Assembly (NCBI RefSeq): GCF_002798405.1
Contig: NZ_PGGV01000033.1
Span: 239,308-303,307 of the forward strand
Reading direction: 5' to 3'
DNA: 64,000 nt
Source of the DNA: Glycomyces xiaoerkulensis
Lineage (GTDB): Bacteria; Actinomycetota; Actinomycetes; Mycobacteriales; Micromonosporaceae
The notes beneath the pieces are model-generated. The model ran no database searches. It saw nothing but the letters and a program-made list of their open reading frames with translations, and had not been told where the DNA came from. How positions within the stretch are numbered: position 1 is the first letter of the stretch; each line of letters opens with the position of its first letter. This document shows positions 54,644 to 63,524 of this stretch, in pieces. A program made the translations under genes and the position numbers.

Positions 54644-54726
54644 GCCCGAGTGGTGGAATCTGGTAGACACAGTCGGCTTAAAACCGGCCGTCGCGCGGCT
54701 TGCGGGTTCGAATCCCGTCTCGGGCA
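54644..54726 (+). tRNA. tRNA-Leu (anticodon UAA), bldA type
   Basis: An 83-nt class II tRNA. The acceptor GCCCGAG pairs with CTCGGGC, the discriminator is A, and no CCA is encoded. Anticodon stem GTCGG/CCGGC encloses the loop CTTAAAA, giving anticodon UAA; a variable arm (GTCGCGCGGCTTGC region) and T-arm GGGTTCGAATCCC follow. This is the only tRNA able to read UUA efficiently, the counterpart of bldA in streptomycetes, where TTA codons are rare and tend to sit in developmental and secondary-metabolism genes. Confidence 0.95.
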
Positions 54727-55123
54727 CAGCCGTCGCCGCTAAGGGGCTCAACGGCACCGGTCCGCCGGTCCGGTGCCCGCCCGCCCCGAAGTGCCTGCCG
54801 GGCATCGAGTATGGTCGACCGCATTGTGCGTGAGCTCCCCTATACGGGCGGTACCCCGAGCCCGACGCTCCGTCTCGCAGGCGGTCACGAACCGCTACGG
54901 TGCGCCTGGTCAACAGGCGCACACCTGTCCGATTGCGTCCTTGCGGCGCCGTGTTCCCGATTCATCTCCATGTTGACTGAGATGGGTAGGCATGCTATCC
55001 AGGGAAAGAGCGCTGATACCATCGTGTCGAACCAGACGGCGGGGAGCCGGTTTCCTTCTGCTGCAATGACTTTGCCACTTTCCGGTATCGCGAAGTCAAT
55101 TGGCCTGTGTCGTGAGGATGGCG
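54727..55123. other. Intergenic region upstream of the conservon
   Basis: About 400 bp with no supported gene. It drops to lower GC from about 54950. GAGG at 55114-55117 serves the cvnA ATG. Confidence 0.4.
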
Positions 55124-57094
55124 ATGCCCGAAATACCTCGGTCCACAACCCATAGTTATCCATCGAATGGCCCGGCCCTCTCCGGCGGACCGGCTCCCGC
55201 AGCCGGCCAGGGCCCGCCCAACGGAGCGGCACCCGCCGGCCCCGCCTATACGGCCGCGCCCACCCAGTTGAACGGCGCGGCGCCCTCCGACGGCCGCCCG
55301 CAGGACCGTCCCGAACCGACCGCGAACGAGCACACCGACCTCCGCGCTCGCCTGCTGCGCCTGGCCCTGCTGCCGATGCTCGGCGCCGCCGGAGTCGGCA
55401 CCGCCGTCGCGGCCCTGGTCTGGCGGGTCGACCTCGGCTCCCGGCCGGTCTGGGTCCCCGCGCTCGTGCTCGGCGGCGCGGCCGCCGTGCTCGCCCTGAT
55501 CGCCTACCTCGCCGCCCGCTCCGCCTCCGGCGTCGAGGAGGACGTCGGCCGACAGGTCGCCGAGGTCCGCCGGTCGGTGGTCGAGACCCACTTCAAGATC
55601 TGGCAGATCCTCGACGAGATGCAGCGCAACCTGCCTCTCGAACAGCGCTGGGCCATCCCGATGCCGAACCAGGCCCACCAGCCGGCCACCACCGACGAGG
55701 CCCTGCGCGTACTGACCGCCGAGGCGCGACTCCTCCGCCAGGTCGCCGACGCCCTGATCGCCCGCGGCATCCCCAAGGCCGCCCCCGCCGCCCACCAGAA
55801 CAACGGTGCGCCCCCGCCCGCGTCGGCCCCCGCCGTCCCCACTCCGATCGAGACCGCCTCGGTCCACTCCCGGGTCGGCATCTTCGTCAACCTCGCCCGG
55901 CGCCTGCAGTCGCTGGTGCACCGGGAGATCGAGCAGCTCGACGACCTGGAGAACCAGGTCGAGGACCCGGACCTCCTCAAAGGACTGTTCTCGGTCGACC
56001 ACCTCGCCACCCGCATCCGGCGCCACGCCGAGAACCTCGCCGTCCTCGGCGGCGCCCCCTCGCGGCGCCAGTGGTCCCGGCCGGTCAACGTCTACGAGGC
56101 CCTGCGTTCGGCGGTCGCCGAAGTCGAGCAGTACGCCCGCGTCAAGCTGGTCCGCCCCATCGACGGCAACCTCAAGGGACACGCCGTCGCCGACATCATC
56201 CACCTGGTCGCCGAGCTGGTCGAGAACGCCACCTCCTTCTCGTCCCCGCAGACCCAGGTCCTCATCCGCGTCCAGAAGGTCCGCGCCGGACTCGCCGTCG
56301 AGGTCGAGGACCGCGGCCTCGGCATGGAGCCCGACGAGCGCGACCGCTACAACCGGATGCTCGGCGCCCCCGACGAGGTCGACCTCGACGAACTGCTCGC
56401 CGACGGCCGCATCGGCCTGTACGTCGTCGCCTCCCTGGCCCGCCGCCACGGCCTCACCGTGCAGCTCCAGACCAACATCTTCGGCGGCACCCAGTCGATC
56501 CTCATCATCGCCGAAGAGCTCCTCGGCGACGCCCCGACCTCGGCGCCCGCCCCGAAGGCCGCGGCACCGGCCGCCCCCTCACCGGCCCCCGCCCAGAGCG
56601 ACATCCCGGTCCGCCGGCCCTCCGAACCCCCGCAGCCGGCGCTGCCGTCCGTCCAGATGTCGCACAACGGCGCCGAGACCGGCCGCCATCACCTCCCGCA
56701 GCCGGCCGTCGGCACCGGCCACGACCCCGCCCCACCGCGGGTCGCCCCCGGATACGGCCCCGCCCCCACCTACTCGCCCGCCAATCCCACCTCGCCGGCC
56801 GGCTACGACACCCTCGAGACGGCCACCGTCGATGCGCCCCGCACGGGCGGAGCGGAACCGAGCCGCGACGTCGACAATCGCCCGGCACTGCCGAAGCGCA
56901 ACAAGCAATCCCACCTCGCTCCGCAGTTGCGCGAATCCCCGCAGCCTGCGGCCCGCGGGTCCGAGGCCGGACACGACCCGGGCCTGATGAAGGCGTTCCA
57001 GCAAGGGCTCACCAAAGCCGACACGCAGGACGACCCCAACCAGATCCCCAACTCTGGCAGTTCCGTTACTCCGAACAGACACGAGGAGGCCTAA
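55124..57094 (+). CDS. cvnA: Conservon sensor-like ATPase (CvnA type)
   Basis: First protein of an actinobacterial conservon, 656 aa from the ATG at 55124 (GAGG 6 nt upstream; two earlier ATG/GTG codons lack a site). A Pro/Gly/Ala-rich N-terminus precedes two transmembrane helices (about 75-98 and 109-132). A helical dimer-like region leads to a HATPase domain: N-box ELVENATSFSSP (near 365), G1 VEDRGLGM (near 400) and G2 IGLYVVASLARRHG (near 430). There is no conserved His phosphorylation site, as usual in CvnA. The last 180 residues are a Pro-rich disordered tail. In streptomycetes conservons affect development and antibiotic production as G-protein-like complexes. Confidence 0.9.
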   Translation: MPEIPRSTTHSYPSNGPALSGGPAPAAGQGPPNGAAPAGPAYTAAPTQLNGAAPSDGRPQDRPEPTANEHTDLRARLLRLALLPMLGAAGVGTAVAALVWRVDLGSRPVWVPALVLGGAAAVLALIAYLAARSASGVEEDVGRQVAEVRRSVVETHFKIWQILDEMQRNLPLEQRWAIPMPNQAHQPATTDEALRVLTAEARLLRQVADALIARGIPKAAPAAHQNNGAPPPASAPAVPTPIETASVHSRVGIFVNLARRLQSLVHREIEQLDDLENQVEDPDLLKGLFSVDHLATRIRRHAENLAVLGGAPSRRQWSRPVNVYEALRSAVAEVEQYARVKLVRPIDGNLKGHAVADIIHLVAELVENATSFSSPQTQVLIRVQKVRAGLAVEVEDRGLGMEPDERDRYNRMLGAPDEVDLDELLADGRIGLYVVASLARRHGLTVQLQTNIFGGTQSILIIAEELLGDAPTSAPAPKAAAPAAPSPAPAQSDIPVRRPSEPPQPALPSVQMSHNGAETGRHHLPQPAVGTGHDPAPPRVAPGYGPAPTYSPANPTSPAGYDTLETATVDAPRTGGAEPSRDVDNRPALPKRNKQSHLAPQLRESPQPAARGSEAGHDPGLMKAFQQGLTKADTQDDPNQIPNSGSSVTPNRHEEA

Positions 57095-57525
57095 TGGCAG
57101 GCGATGAGGCAGCGGCGCAAACGACGGATCTTAGTTGGCTGCTGGCAGGCCTGATAAAAAAGGTCCCGCATACCCGCAGTGCCCTCCTGCTGTCATCGGA
57201 CGGCATCAAGAAGGCGTTCCACGGGCTCGGCAACGACGAGGCCGACCAACTCTCGGCGATCTCGTCGGGCATGTTCTCGCTGGCGCGCAGCGCCGGCGCC
57301 CAATTCGGCTCGACCGGCGGCGTCCGCCAGGTCGTCGCCGAGCTCGACGACACGCTCCTGTTCGTCTCGACCGCCGGTGCCGGCGCCGTACTGGCGGTCA
57401 CCGCCGGCCGCGACGCCGACGCCGGCGTACTCGGCTACGAAATGTCCATCCTGGTCAAAAGCGTCCGCCCCTACCTGGAGACGCCCGTGCGCAACACCGC
57501 CGCCAGCGGCGAGATGGTGGGCTGA
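57094..57525 (+). CDS. cvnB: Conservon roadblock/LC7 protein (CvnB type)
   Basis: 143 aa with the roadblock/LC7 fold: an N-terminal helix (DLSWLLAGLIKKVPHTRSA), central beta strands (LLLSSDGIKKAF, then LLFVSTAGAGAVLAV) and a C-terminal helix (YEMSILVKSVRPYL). These proteins act as GTPase partners, probably regulating nucleotide exchange or hydrolysis on CvnD. The ATG overlaps the cvnA stop (TAATG) with GAGGAGG upstream, and its stop overlaps cvnC. Confidence 0.92.
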   Translation: MAGDEAAAQTTDLSWLLAGLIKKVPHTRSALLLSSDGIKKAFHGLGNDEADQLSAISSGMFSLARSAGAQFGSTGGVRQVVAELDDTLLFVSTAGAGAVLAVTAGRDADAGVLGYEMSILVKSVRPYLETPVRNTAASGEMVG

Positions 57526-57896
57526 TGTCCGACTTCGAGGACCACCCGCTGCTCGACGAGGACGCCGGCCCGCTGGTCCGCCCCTACACGGTCTCGAAGG
57601 GCCGCACGGCCCCGAGCGCGGACCTGGACCTGCTCTCACTGGTGTGCGCCACCGGGCAGCTACGGCCCTCACAGCTCGAAGCGGAGCACGCCGAGGCCCT
57701 GCTGCTATGCCGGGAGCCGATCTCGGTCGCCGAGGTCTCGGCGCACCTGCGTCTCCCGGCCATGGTCATCAAGGTCCTGTTGGCCGACCTCGTCGACGTC
57801 GGGGCTCTCACCGCCCACGCCCCCGACTCCGCCGTCGATCCCACCGACCGAACCGTATTGGAGGCACTCCTCAATGGCCTACAACGGCGACTCTGA
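57525..57896 (+). CDS. cvnC: Conservon DUF742 protein (CvnC type)
   Basis: 123 aa, the family's usual size. VRPYTVSKGRTAPSADLDLL and later LVCATGQ match DUF742, and a winged-helix-like section (VAEVSAHLRLPAMVIKVLLA, then DLVDVGAL) suggests nucleic-acid or protein binding. Its molecular role is not known. ATG overlaps the cvnB stop by one base; its end overlaps cvnD by 23 nt, so the four genes form one tightly coupled unit. Confidence 0.92.
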   Translation: MSDFEDHPLLDEDAGPLVRPYTVSKGRTAPSADLDLLSLVCATGQLRPSQLEAEHAEALLLCREPISVAEVSAHLRLPAMVIKVLLADLVDVGALTAHAPDSAVDPTDRTVLEALLNGLQRRL

Positions 57897-59241
57897 GCGT
57901 TCGCCTGCACAACCCTCCCAGCCGGCCCTGCCCACCGCCATCAAGCTCCTGGTCGCAGGAGGGTTCGGCGTCGGCAAGACCACCTTCGTCGCCGCGGCGA
58001 GCGAGATCGAACCGCTCAGCACCGAGGAGACCATCACCACCGCCAGCATCGGCACCGACGACATGACCGGCCTGGGAAATAAGGAGACCACCACCGTAGC
58101 CCTCGACTTCGGACGGATCACCCTGGACCTCCGCCACATCCTCTACCTGTTCGGCACCCCCGGCCAGGACCGATTCTGGTTCATGTGGAACGAACTGTCC
58201 GACGGCGCGTTCGGCGCCGTGGTGCTGGCCGACACCCGGAGGCTGTCCGACTGCTTCTCGGCCCTCGACTTCTTCGAACGACGCGGCACCCCGTTCATCG
58301 TGGCGGTCAACGAGTTCGACGGCTCGTTCCACTACGACCCGGAGGAAGTCCGCACCGCCCTGGACCTCAAACCCGACATCCCGATCGTCTGCTGCGACGC
58401 TCGCGACTCGCGATCGGCTACCATCGTGCTGGTCACCCTGACCAAGCACCTCATGGCCGCCGCGTCGGCGACCGCCCGGTTAGGAGCTGCACATGAGCGA
58501 CCACCAAGACTTCAGACTCACCATCACACCCGACGATCCCATGGCACGCGATCGAGTCGAGCGCCTGCGCAAGCTCGGCATCGACAACGAACCCGACCCC
58601 GAATTCGACGGCCTCGCCCGCGAACTGACCGAGGTCACCGGTGCCCCCTACGCGATGGTGAACTTCATCGACGAGGAACACCAGTACTTCGCCGGCCTGG
58701 CCGTCCCGGCCGGCGACGGCTCCTCGGAGGCGCTGGCGGGGGCCGAGGCGGCGCCCGACGTGGGCCGGGAGATGGACCGCGACCACGGCTACTGCCCGCA
58801 CGTGGTGGTGCGCCAGAAGGCACTGGTACTCGGCGACGTCTGCGACTACCCGCGCTTCGCGGGCAACCCGGTGGTCGACAAGATCGGCATCCGCTCCTAT
58901 CTGGGCGCGCCCCTGATCGACGACGAGGGCAACACGCTCGGCACGGTGTGCGTGGTCGACACCGAGGTCCACGACTGGGGCCGCCCGGGCCTGGAGATCA
59001 TCAAGGACATGGCCGCCAAGGTCATGGACCACATCCGCGACCGCTCCGATCAGGACGGGCGGGAGCAGACGGGGACGTAGACCGAGGAGGCGGCCCCGGC
59101 CGCCTCCTCGCGGTTCGGTTCCGGTCGCTTCGCGCGGCCCGGCCCGTTCACGCTCTGGCCGATCCCTCCAGAGGTGCGCGGGGCGCCGCTCTCCGTACTC
59201 AGGCAGCGTCTGGCCGATCCCTCCAGACGTGCCGCGGCTAG
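57874..59241 (+). CDS. cvnD: Conservon GTPase (CvnD type), frame extended by apparent stop loss
   Basis: The N-terminal 200 residues are a Ras-like GTPase: P-loop AGGFGVGKTTFV (27-38), the G3 region LYLFGTPGQDRFWF, and VAVNEFDG for the base-recognition NxxD position (variant N-E-F-D). Relatives stop soon after LTKHLMAAAS. Here codon 203 is TTA (58480-58482), exactly where a one-base shift would give TAG, and the frame stays open for another 250 codons of Arg/Gly/Pro-rich sequence that is the wrong frame of the GAF gene. The tail is probably not a real domain. Either a one-base indel removed the stop, or this strain (or sequence) carries a long fusion. Confidence 0.8.
   Translation: MAYNGDSERSPAQPSQPALPTAIKLLVAGGFGVGKTTFVAAASEIEPLSTEETITTASIGTDDMTGLGNKETTTVALDFGRITLDLRHILYLFGTPGQDRFWFMWNELSDGAFGAVVLADTRRLSDCFSALDFFERRGTPFIVAVNEFDGSFHYDPEEVRTALDLKPDIPIVCCDARDSRSATIVLVTLTKHLMAAASATARLGAAHERPPRLQTHHHTRRSHGTRSSRAPAQARHRQRTRPRIRRPRPRTDRGHRCPLRDGELHRRGTPVLRRPGRPGRRRLLGGAGGGRGGARRGPGDGPRPRLLPARGGAPEGTGTRRRLRLPALRGQPGGRQDRHPLLSGRAPDRRRGQHARHGVRGRHRGPRLGPPGPGDHQGHGRQGHGPHPRPLRSGRAGADGDVDRGGGPGRLLAVRFRSLRAARPVHALADPSRGARGAALRTQAASGRSLQTCRG
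58493..59080 (+). CDS. GAF domain protein attached to the conservon
   Basis: 195 aa. A GAF domain of about 150 residues occupies most of the protein (EVTGAPYAMVNFIDEEHQYF, then GYCPHVVVRQKALVLGDV, and IRSYLGAPLIDDEGNTLGTV, as in GAF families that bind small molecules). AGGAG lies 6 nt before the ATG, with good coding bias throughout, so this is the true frame here even though the cvnD frame overlaps it. It replaces the P450 gene (cvnE) found in some streptomycete conservons and may supply the input signal. Confidence 0.85.
   Translation: MSDHQDFRLTITPDDPMARDRVERLRKLGIDNEPDPEFDGLARELTEVTGAPYAMVNFIDEEHQYFAGLAVPAGDGSSEALAGAEAAPDVGREMDRDHGYCPHVVVRQKALVLGDVCDYPRFAGNPVVDKIGIRSYLGAPLIDDEGNTLGTVCVVDTEVHDWGRPGLEIIKDMAAKVMDHIRDRSDQDGREQTGT
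59083..59110 (+). terminator. Terminator after the conservon
   Basis: CGAGGAGGCGGCC (59083-59095) and GGCCGCCTCCTCG (59098-59110) are complementary, giving a 12-13 bp stem with a very short loop, just after the GAF stop codon. Confidence 0.7.
59154..59227. repeat. 19-bp direct repeat at 55-bp spacing
   Basis: TCTGGCCGATCCCTCCAGA occurs at 59154-59172 and again at 59209-59227. Each copy also has short inverted ends (TCTGG/CCAGA). They lie at the converging 3' ends of the conservon and the acyl-CoA dehydrogenase gene. A small tandem duplication or a paired protein-binding site is possible. Confidence 0.6.
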
Positions 59242-60431
59242 GAGACCGCGACCGGCTCTCCGTGGACGATCCGTTCGGACCACTGGCCCCGGGACCGCCC
59301 GAGCGACTCTTCGGCCAGCCGCAGCCGCTGGATGTCCGAGGTGCCGGCCGGCGCGAAGATGTGATATGCGTCGCGCAGGTACCGCTCGATCGGCCGGTCG
59401 GTCGACAGCCCCGCCGCGGCGTGCACCTCCATTGCCTCGCGGGCCGAGTCCAACGCGGACTCGACGTTGACGAGCTTGGCGTTCATCAGCTCCACGTCGC
59501 ACGCCATGCCCTGGTCGAGCAGGTGCACCGCGTGGTAGGCGGTGAGGCGCGCGGTCATGAGCCGGGAGGTCATCTGGCCGATCTTCTGTTTGATGTTGTC
59601 CAGTTCCGACAGCGGCTTGCCGTAGAGGTGGCGCTCCTTGGCGTACTTCACGGTCGCGTCGAGGATCGCCTGGTGGATGCCGAGCGAGACCGCGGTCAGG
59701 TTCGAGCGTCCGTAGAGGATCGACGACGAGTACGCCACCGGCAGCCCGTCGCCCTCGGCGCCGAGCATGTTGGCGGCCGGGACGCGGCAGTCGTCGAACC
59801 GCAGCTCGCCGAAGCTGAATCCGTGCAGGCCCATCGTCGACTGCTGCGGCGAGAGCGCGAAGCCGGGGCGGTCGGCCTCCACCAGGAAGGCCGACAGGCC
59901 CTTCGAGCCGAAGCCGGTGCGCACGACCACGCCGTGCAGGTCCCCGACGTGGCTGTTGCCCACGAAAACCTTGTGGCCGTTGAGGATGTAGTCGGAGCCG
60001 TCGCGGGTGGCGGTGGCCTGCATCCCGAGCACGTGCCCGCCCGAAGCGGTCTCGGTGACCGCGATGGTCGGCAGGCACCTCCCGGAGGCGACCGCCGGGA
60101 GCCAGGTCTTCTTCTGGACGTCGCTGCCGAAGTGGATGATCTTGGCGACCCCGAGCTGCGAGGCCTGGACCATCGCGCCCATCGCGCCCGAGACGCGGGA
60201 GAGCTCCTCGATGATGATCGTCTTGGCCAAGTGGCCCATGCCCATGCCGCCGTACTCGCGCGGAACGGTGACGCCGAGCCAGCCCTGTCGAGCGATGAGC
60301 TTCGACAGTCGCTCATGGACGATACGGGTCGCCTCCATCTCGGGGATTCGGGGCCGGACTTCGCGTTCGGCGAAGTCCCGGACCTCCTTTCTGAGGACCT
60401 CATGCTGGTCGTTCGTGAAGTAGCCGGTCAT
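59238..60431 (-). CDS. Acyl-CoA dehydrogenase family protein
   Basis: A flavoprotein, 397 aa from the ATG at 60431 (AGGGGG upstream), that likely oxidises an acyl-CoA or acyl carrier-bound thioester. FAD/substrate-binding segments are present: AVTETASGGHV, LNGHKVFVGNSHVGD, and RVPAANMLGAEGDG; the C-terminal AGTSDIQRLRLAEESLGR is standard. The exact substrate cannot be told. It stands alone on the minus strand, converging with the conservon. Confidence 0.88.
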   Translation of the reverse strand: MTGYFTNDQHEVLRKEVRDFAEREVRPRIPEMEATRIVHERLSKLIARQGWLGVTVPREYGGMGMGHLAKTIIIEELSRVSGAMGAMVQASQLGVAKIIHFGSDVQKKTWLPAVASGRCLPTIAVTETASGGHVLGMQATATRDGSDYILNGHKVFVGNSHVGDLHGVVVRTGFGSKGLSAFLVEADRPGFALSPQQSTMGLHGFSFGELRFDDCRVPAANMLGAEGDGLPVAYSSSILYGRSNLTAVSLGIHQAILDATVKYAKERHLYGKPLSELDNIKQKIGQMTSRLMTARLTAYHAVHLLDQGMACDVELMNAKLVNVESALDSAREAMEVHAAAGLSTDRPIERYLRDAYHIFAPAGTSDIQRLRLAEESLGRSRGQWSERIVHGEPVAVS

Positions 60432-60839
60432 AGGTACCCCCTGTGGGCATGTCAGGACTACCCGTCCCAACCGCCTGGTCGACGGTCCCCACCATGTTGC
60501 GACGAGCTGTTATACGAGTATTCCTCGGAGTGACTGTAGCAATCGTTATCGGGTGGGGCAACCGTAGGCTTTGTGGACAAATCGTCGTTACGGTGTGGTA
60601 ACAACCCGTTGTGGCGCAAGGGATTTGCAGTCACATGATTACTCTCGGAATTCGGGATGGAGGATGTGCGGAAGGGGCCGCTGTGCTATTGGAAAGCCCT
60701 TTTCGATCCACCGGAACCCTTCACTCGGCCGTTGCCGGTCCGCTATGTTCTATTGACCGGAGCGAAAACGTCCCATGATTGGATGAAGCTCGGAGCGACC
60801 TGCCCCGCGCCTTCCCGTCCGACCCCCTGGAGAGCGACC
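60432..60839. other. Divergent promoter region between acyl-CoA dehydrogenase and 5'-nucleotidase
   Basis: About 410 bp with an AT-rich middle (60510-60670). No gene is supported. It must hold both promoters; no convincing paired boxes were identified. Confidence 0.4.
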
Positions 60840-62585
60840 TTGAAGATGAAACCGAAACGTTACCTCGCGGCCGCCACCGCCGGCGCAGTGGCCGCGGCCG
60901 TGCTCGCGTTCGGCGCCGGATCCGCCGACGCCGGCCCCGGCAACGGCCCCGGCCACGACAACGGCAAGGGCCACGGACGCCAGGTGGACCTGCAACTGCT
61001 GGCCATCAACGACTTCCACGGCAACCTCGAGGCCGGCGACGGCCTCACCCACGAACTGCACGGCGAGGAAGTCCCCGCCGGCGGCGCCGAATACCTTGCC
61101 ACCCACCTCGAACAGGCCCGCGACGGCCAGCGGTACAGCACCACCGTCGCCGCCGGCGACCTCATCGGCGCCAGCCCGTTCCTTTCGGCCGCCTTCGGCG
61201 ACGAGCCCACCATCGAATCGCTCAATGCCATGGGCGTCGAAGTCTCCAGCGTCGGCAACCACGAGTTCGACAAGGGCATCGACGACCTGAACCGCCACAT
61301 CGAAGGCGAGGCCGACTACGCCGGCGCCGACTTCCCCTACCTGGGCGCCAACGTCGTCGACGAGGCCACCGGCGAACCGGTCCTCGAGCCCTACTGGATC
61401 AAGAAGTTCAAAGGCGGCGTCCGGGTCGGCTTCATCGGCATGACCCTCGAAGGCACCGGCGACATCGTCGCCAAATCAGGCATCGAGGGCATCGAGTTCC
61501 TCGACGAGGTCGAGACCGCGGAGAAATACGCCGCCGAGCTCACCGGCCGAGGCGTCGACTCGATCGTGGTGCTGCTCCACGAGGGCGGCGTCCCGGTCGC
61601 CGAGGACACCGGCCACGACTGCGAGTCCCTCGACGGGTCCGGCGTCGGCATGTCCGGCCCGATCGTCGACATCGCCGAGGACATGACCGCCGAGGTCGAC
61701 ATCGTCGTCACCGGCCACACCCACCAAGAGTACGTCTGCTCGGTGCCCGACCCGGCCGGCCAGAGCCGCATGGTCACCTCCGCCTCCTCCTACGGACGCG
61801 TCTTCACCGAGATCGAGGCGAGCTACGACAAGCGCACCAAGGACATCGTCCGCTCCTCGGTCACCGGCTCCAACACCGTCGTCACCCGCGACGTCGAGCC
61901 CGACCCGTTCCAGACCGACCTCGTCCAGCAGCACCTCGACGACGTCGAAGAGGTCGCCAACCGCCCGGTCGGTTACATCGCCGAGGACATCACCCGGGGC
62001 GAGACCCGCGCCGAGGAGTTCGGCCTCGGCAGCCTCATCGCCGACGCCCAGCTCGAACGCACCGCCGACCCCGACTTCGGCGGCGCCGACATCGCCTTCA
62101 TGAACCCCGGAGGCGTCCGCGCCGACCTGCTCTACGACGAAGGCGACCCCGGCGTCGTGACCTACGGCGAGCTCTACACCGTCCAACCGTTCAACAACTA
62201 CCTGGTGACCATGGACCTGACCGGCGACCAGATCCTCACCATGCTCCGGCAGCAGCTCCCGGGCGAGGACCGCGACACCACCCTGTTCATGCAGGTTTCC
62301 GAGGGCTTCACCTACACCTGGGACACCGGTGCCGAGGGCACCAACCAGATCGTCGCCGACTCGCTCACCCTCCACGGCGAACCCATCGCCGCAGACCAGA
62401 CCTACCGGGTCACGGTCAACTCGTTCCTGGCCGACGGCGGTGACTCGTTCCACGTCCTCGCCGAAGGCACCGATCGGGTCACCGGCGAGATCGACCTCGA
62501 CGCGTTCGAGGCCTGGTTCGCCGAGAACTCCTCGCCCGAATCCCCGGTCGAGGCGCCCGAGCCGGGCCGAGTGAACGTCATCTGA
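60840..62585 (+). CDS. Secreted 5'-nucleotidase/metallophosphatase
   Basis: 581 aa. TTG 60840 is preferred because GGAG lies 7 nt upstream, but ATG 60846 is possible. After a Sec signal (YLAAATAGAVAAAVLAFGAG) the N-terminal metallophosphatase domain carries the metal-binding motifs AINDFHGN (Asp, His), GDLIGASP (Asp), NHEF (Asn, His) and VTGHTHQEY (two His). The C-terminal substrate domain has NPGGVRADL, and FNNYLVTMDLTG further on. It would release phosphate and nucleosides from extracellular nucleotides. No LPXTG or lipobox is present. Confidence 0.94.
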   Translation: MKMKPKRYLAAATAGAVAAAVLAFGAGSADAGPGNGPGHDNGKGHGRQVDLQLLAINDFHGNLEAGDGLTHELHGEEVPAGGAEYLATHLEQARDGQRYSTTVAAGDLIGASPFLSAAFGDEPTIESLNAMGVEVSSVGNHEFDKGIDDLNRHIEGEADYAGADFPYLGANVVDEATGEPVLEPYWIKKFKGGVRVGFIGMTLEGTGDIVAKSGIEGIEFLDEVETAEKYAAELTGRGVDSIVVLLHEGGVPVAEDTGHDCESLDGSGVGMSGPIVDIAEDMTAEVDIVVTGHTHQEYVCSVPDPAGQSRMVTSASSYGRVFTEIEASYDKRTKDIVRSSVTGSNTVVTRDVEPDPFQTDLVQQHLDDVEEVANRPVGYIAEDITRGETRAEEFGLGSLIADAQLERTADPDFGGADIAFMNPGGVRADLLYDEGDPGVVTYGELYTVQPFNNYLVTMDLTGDQILTMLRQQLPGEDRDTTLFMQVSEGFTYTWDTGAEGTNQIVADSLTLHGEPIAADQTYRVTVNSFLADGGDSFHVLAEGTDRVTGEIDLDAFEAWFAENSSPESPVEAPEPGRVNVI

Positions 62586-62605
62586 TACCGGACCGGAACA
62601 GCGGC

Positions 62606-62636
62606 AGCGGCGGGGGAGCAGGTCTCCCCCGCCGCT
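62606..62636 (+). terminator. Terminator after the 5'-nucleotidase
   Basis: AGCGGCGGGGGAG (62606-62618) and CTCCCCCGCCGCT (62624-62636) form a perfect 13-bp stem with a 5-nt loop. Confidence 0.8.
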
Positions 62637-62701
62637 CATGCGATTCCCAGCGGCGACCGGTTACGCTTATGGTGCCCTGACATAAACGGAGGACCGCAGA
62701 C

Positions 62702-63517
62702 ATGCAGAGCAGAAACTCATCCCTCAGAAACATGATGAAGAGCCAGTACACCGAGCAGCAGCGCATGGGCTCGGCATACGGGCCCTACGGGCAGATGACC
62801 CAGGCGCCGCAGGTCGAGTCCATGCGGATCGACGACGTCATCGTCCGGACCGTCGCACTGGTCGCCGCCACCTTCGTCGCGGCCATGGTCACCTGGTCCA
62901 TGGTCTCCAGCGGCATCGAGAACGGCGACGAGTCCGCGATCTCGACGGCGATGACGCTCGGCACCATCGGCGCCCTCGTCGGCCTCGGCATCATCCTGTT
63001 CTCGATGTTCAAACCGGTGATGAATCCGGTCGTCTGCTTCATTTACGCGGCCGGACAGGGCCTCCTCCTCGGCGGCGTCAGCGCCGTATTCGAGAACATT
63101 TACCCGGGCATCGTGGTCAACGCCCTGCTCGGCACCGTACTCGTCTTCGGCGGGATGCTGGCGCTGTACAAGTTCCGCATCCTCAAGAACTCGCCCATGT
63201 TCACCAAGATCATGGTCGGCGCCGGTTTCGGCATCTTCGCCCTGATCCTGGTCAACTTCGGCGCGAGCATGTTCGGCGCCGACCTCGGCCTGTTCGCCGC
63301 TCCCGGCGAGTCGGTCTCGGCGCTCCAGTGGATCATCACGATCGGCATCACCGTCTGGGCCGCGCTCTCGTTCATCCTCGACTTCGACATGATCGAGCAG
63401 TCCGCCAACGCGGGCGCCCCCAAGAAGTTCGCCTGGGCCGGCGCGTTCGGTCTCACCGCCGGACTCATCTTCCTGTACTGGAACCTCCTGCGGCTGCTGA
63501 GCTACTTCCAGGAGTAG
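62702..63517 (+). CDS. BI-1/YccA-family membrane protein
   Basis: 271 aa. A polar N-terminus of about 45 residues is followed by seven hydrophobic helices, characteristic of the Bax inhibitor-1/YccA family. Family members are pH-dependent calcium-leak or FtsH-interacting proteins; the bacterial role is not settled. GAGGACCGCAGAC lies just before the ATG, and TACGCT near 62665 is a possible -10. It is followed 7 bp later by a small gene, probably in the same transcript. Confidence 0.88.
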   Translation: MQSRNSSLRNMMKSQYTEQQRMGSAYGPYGQMTQAPQVESMRIDDVIVRTVALVAATFVAAMVTWSMVSSGIENGDESAISTAMTLGTIGALVGLGIILFSMFKPVMNPVVCFIYAAGQGLLLGGVSAVFENIYPGIVVNALLGTVLVFGGMLALYKFRILKNSPMFTKIMVGAGFGIFALILVNFGASMFGADLGLFAAPGESVSALQWIITIGITVWAALSFILDFDMIEQSANAGAPKKFAWAGAFGLTAGLIFLYWNLLRLLSYFQE

Positions 63518-63524
63518 CCCCCGC

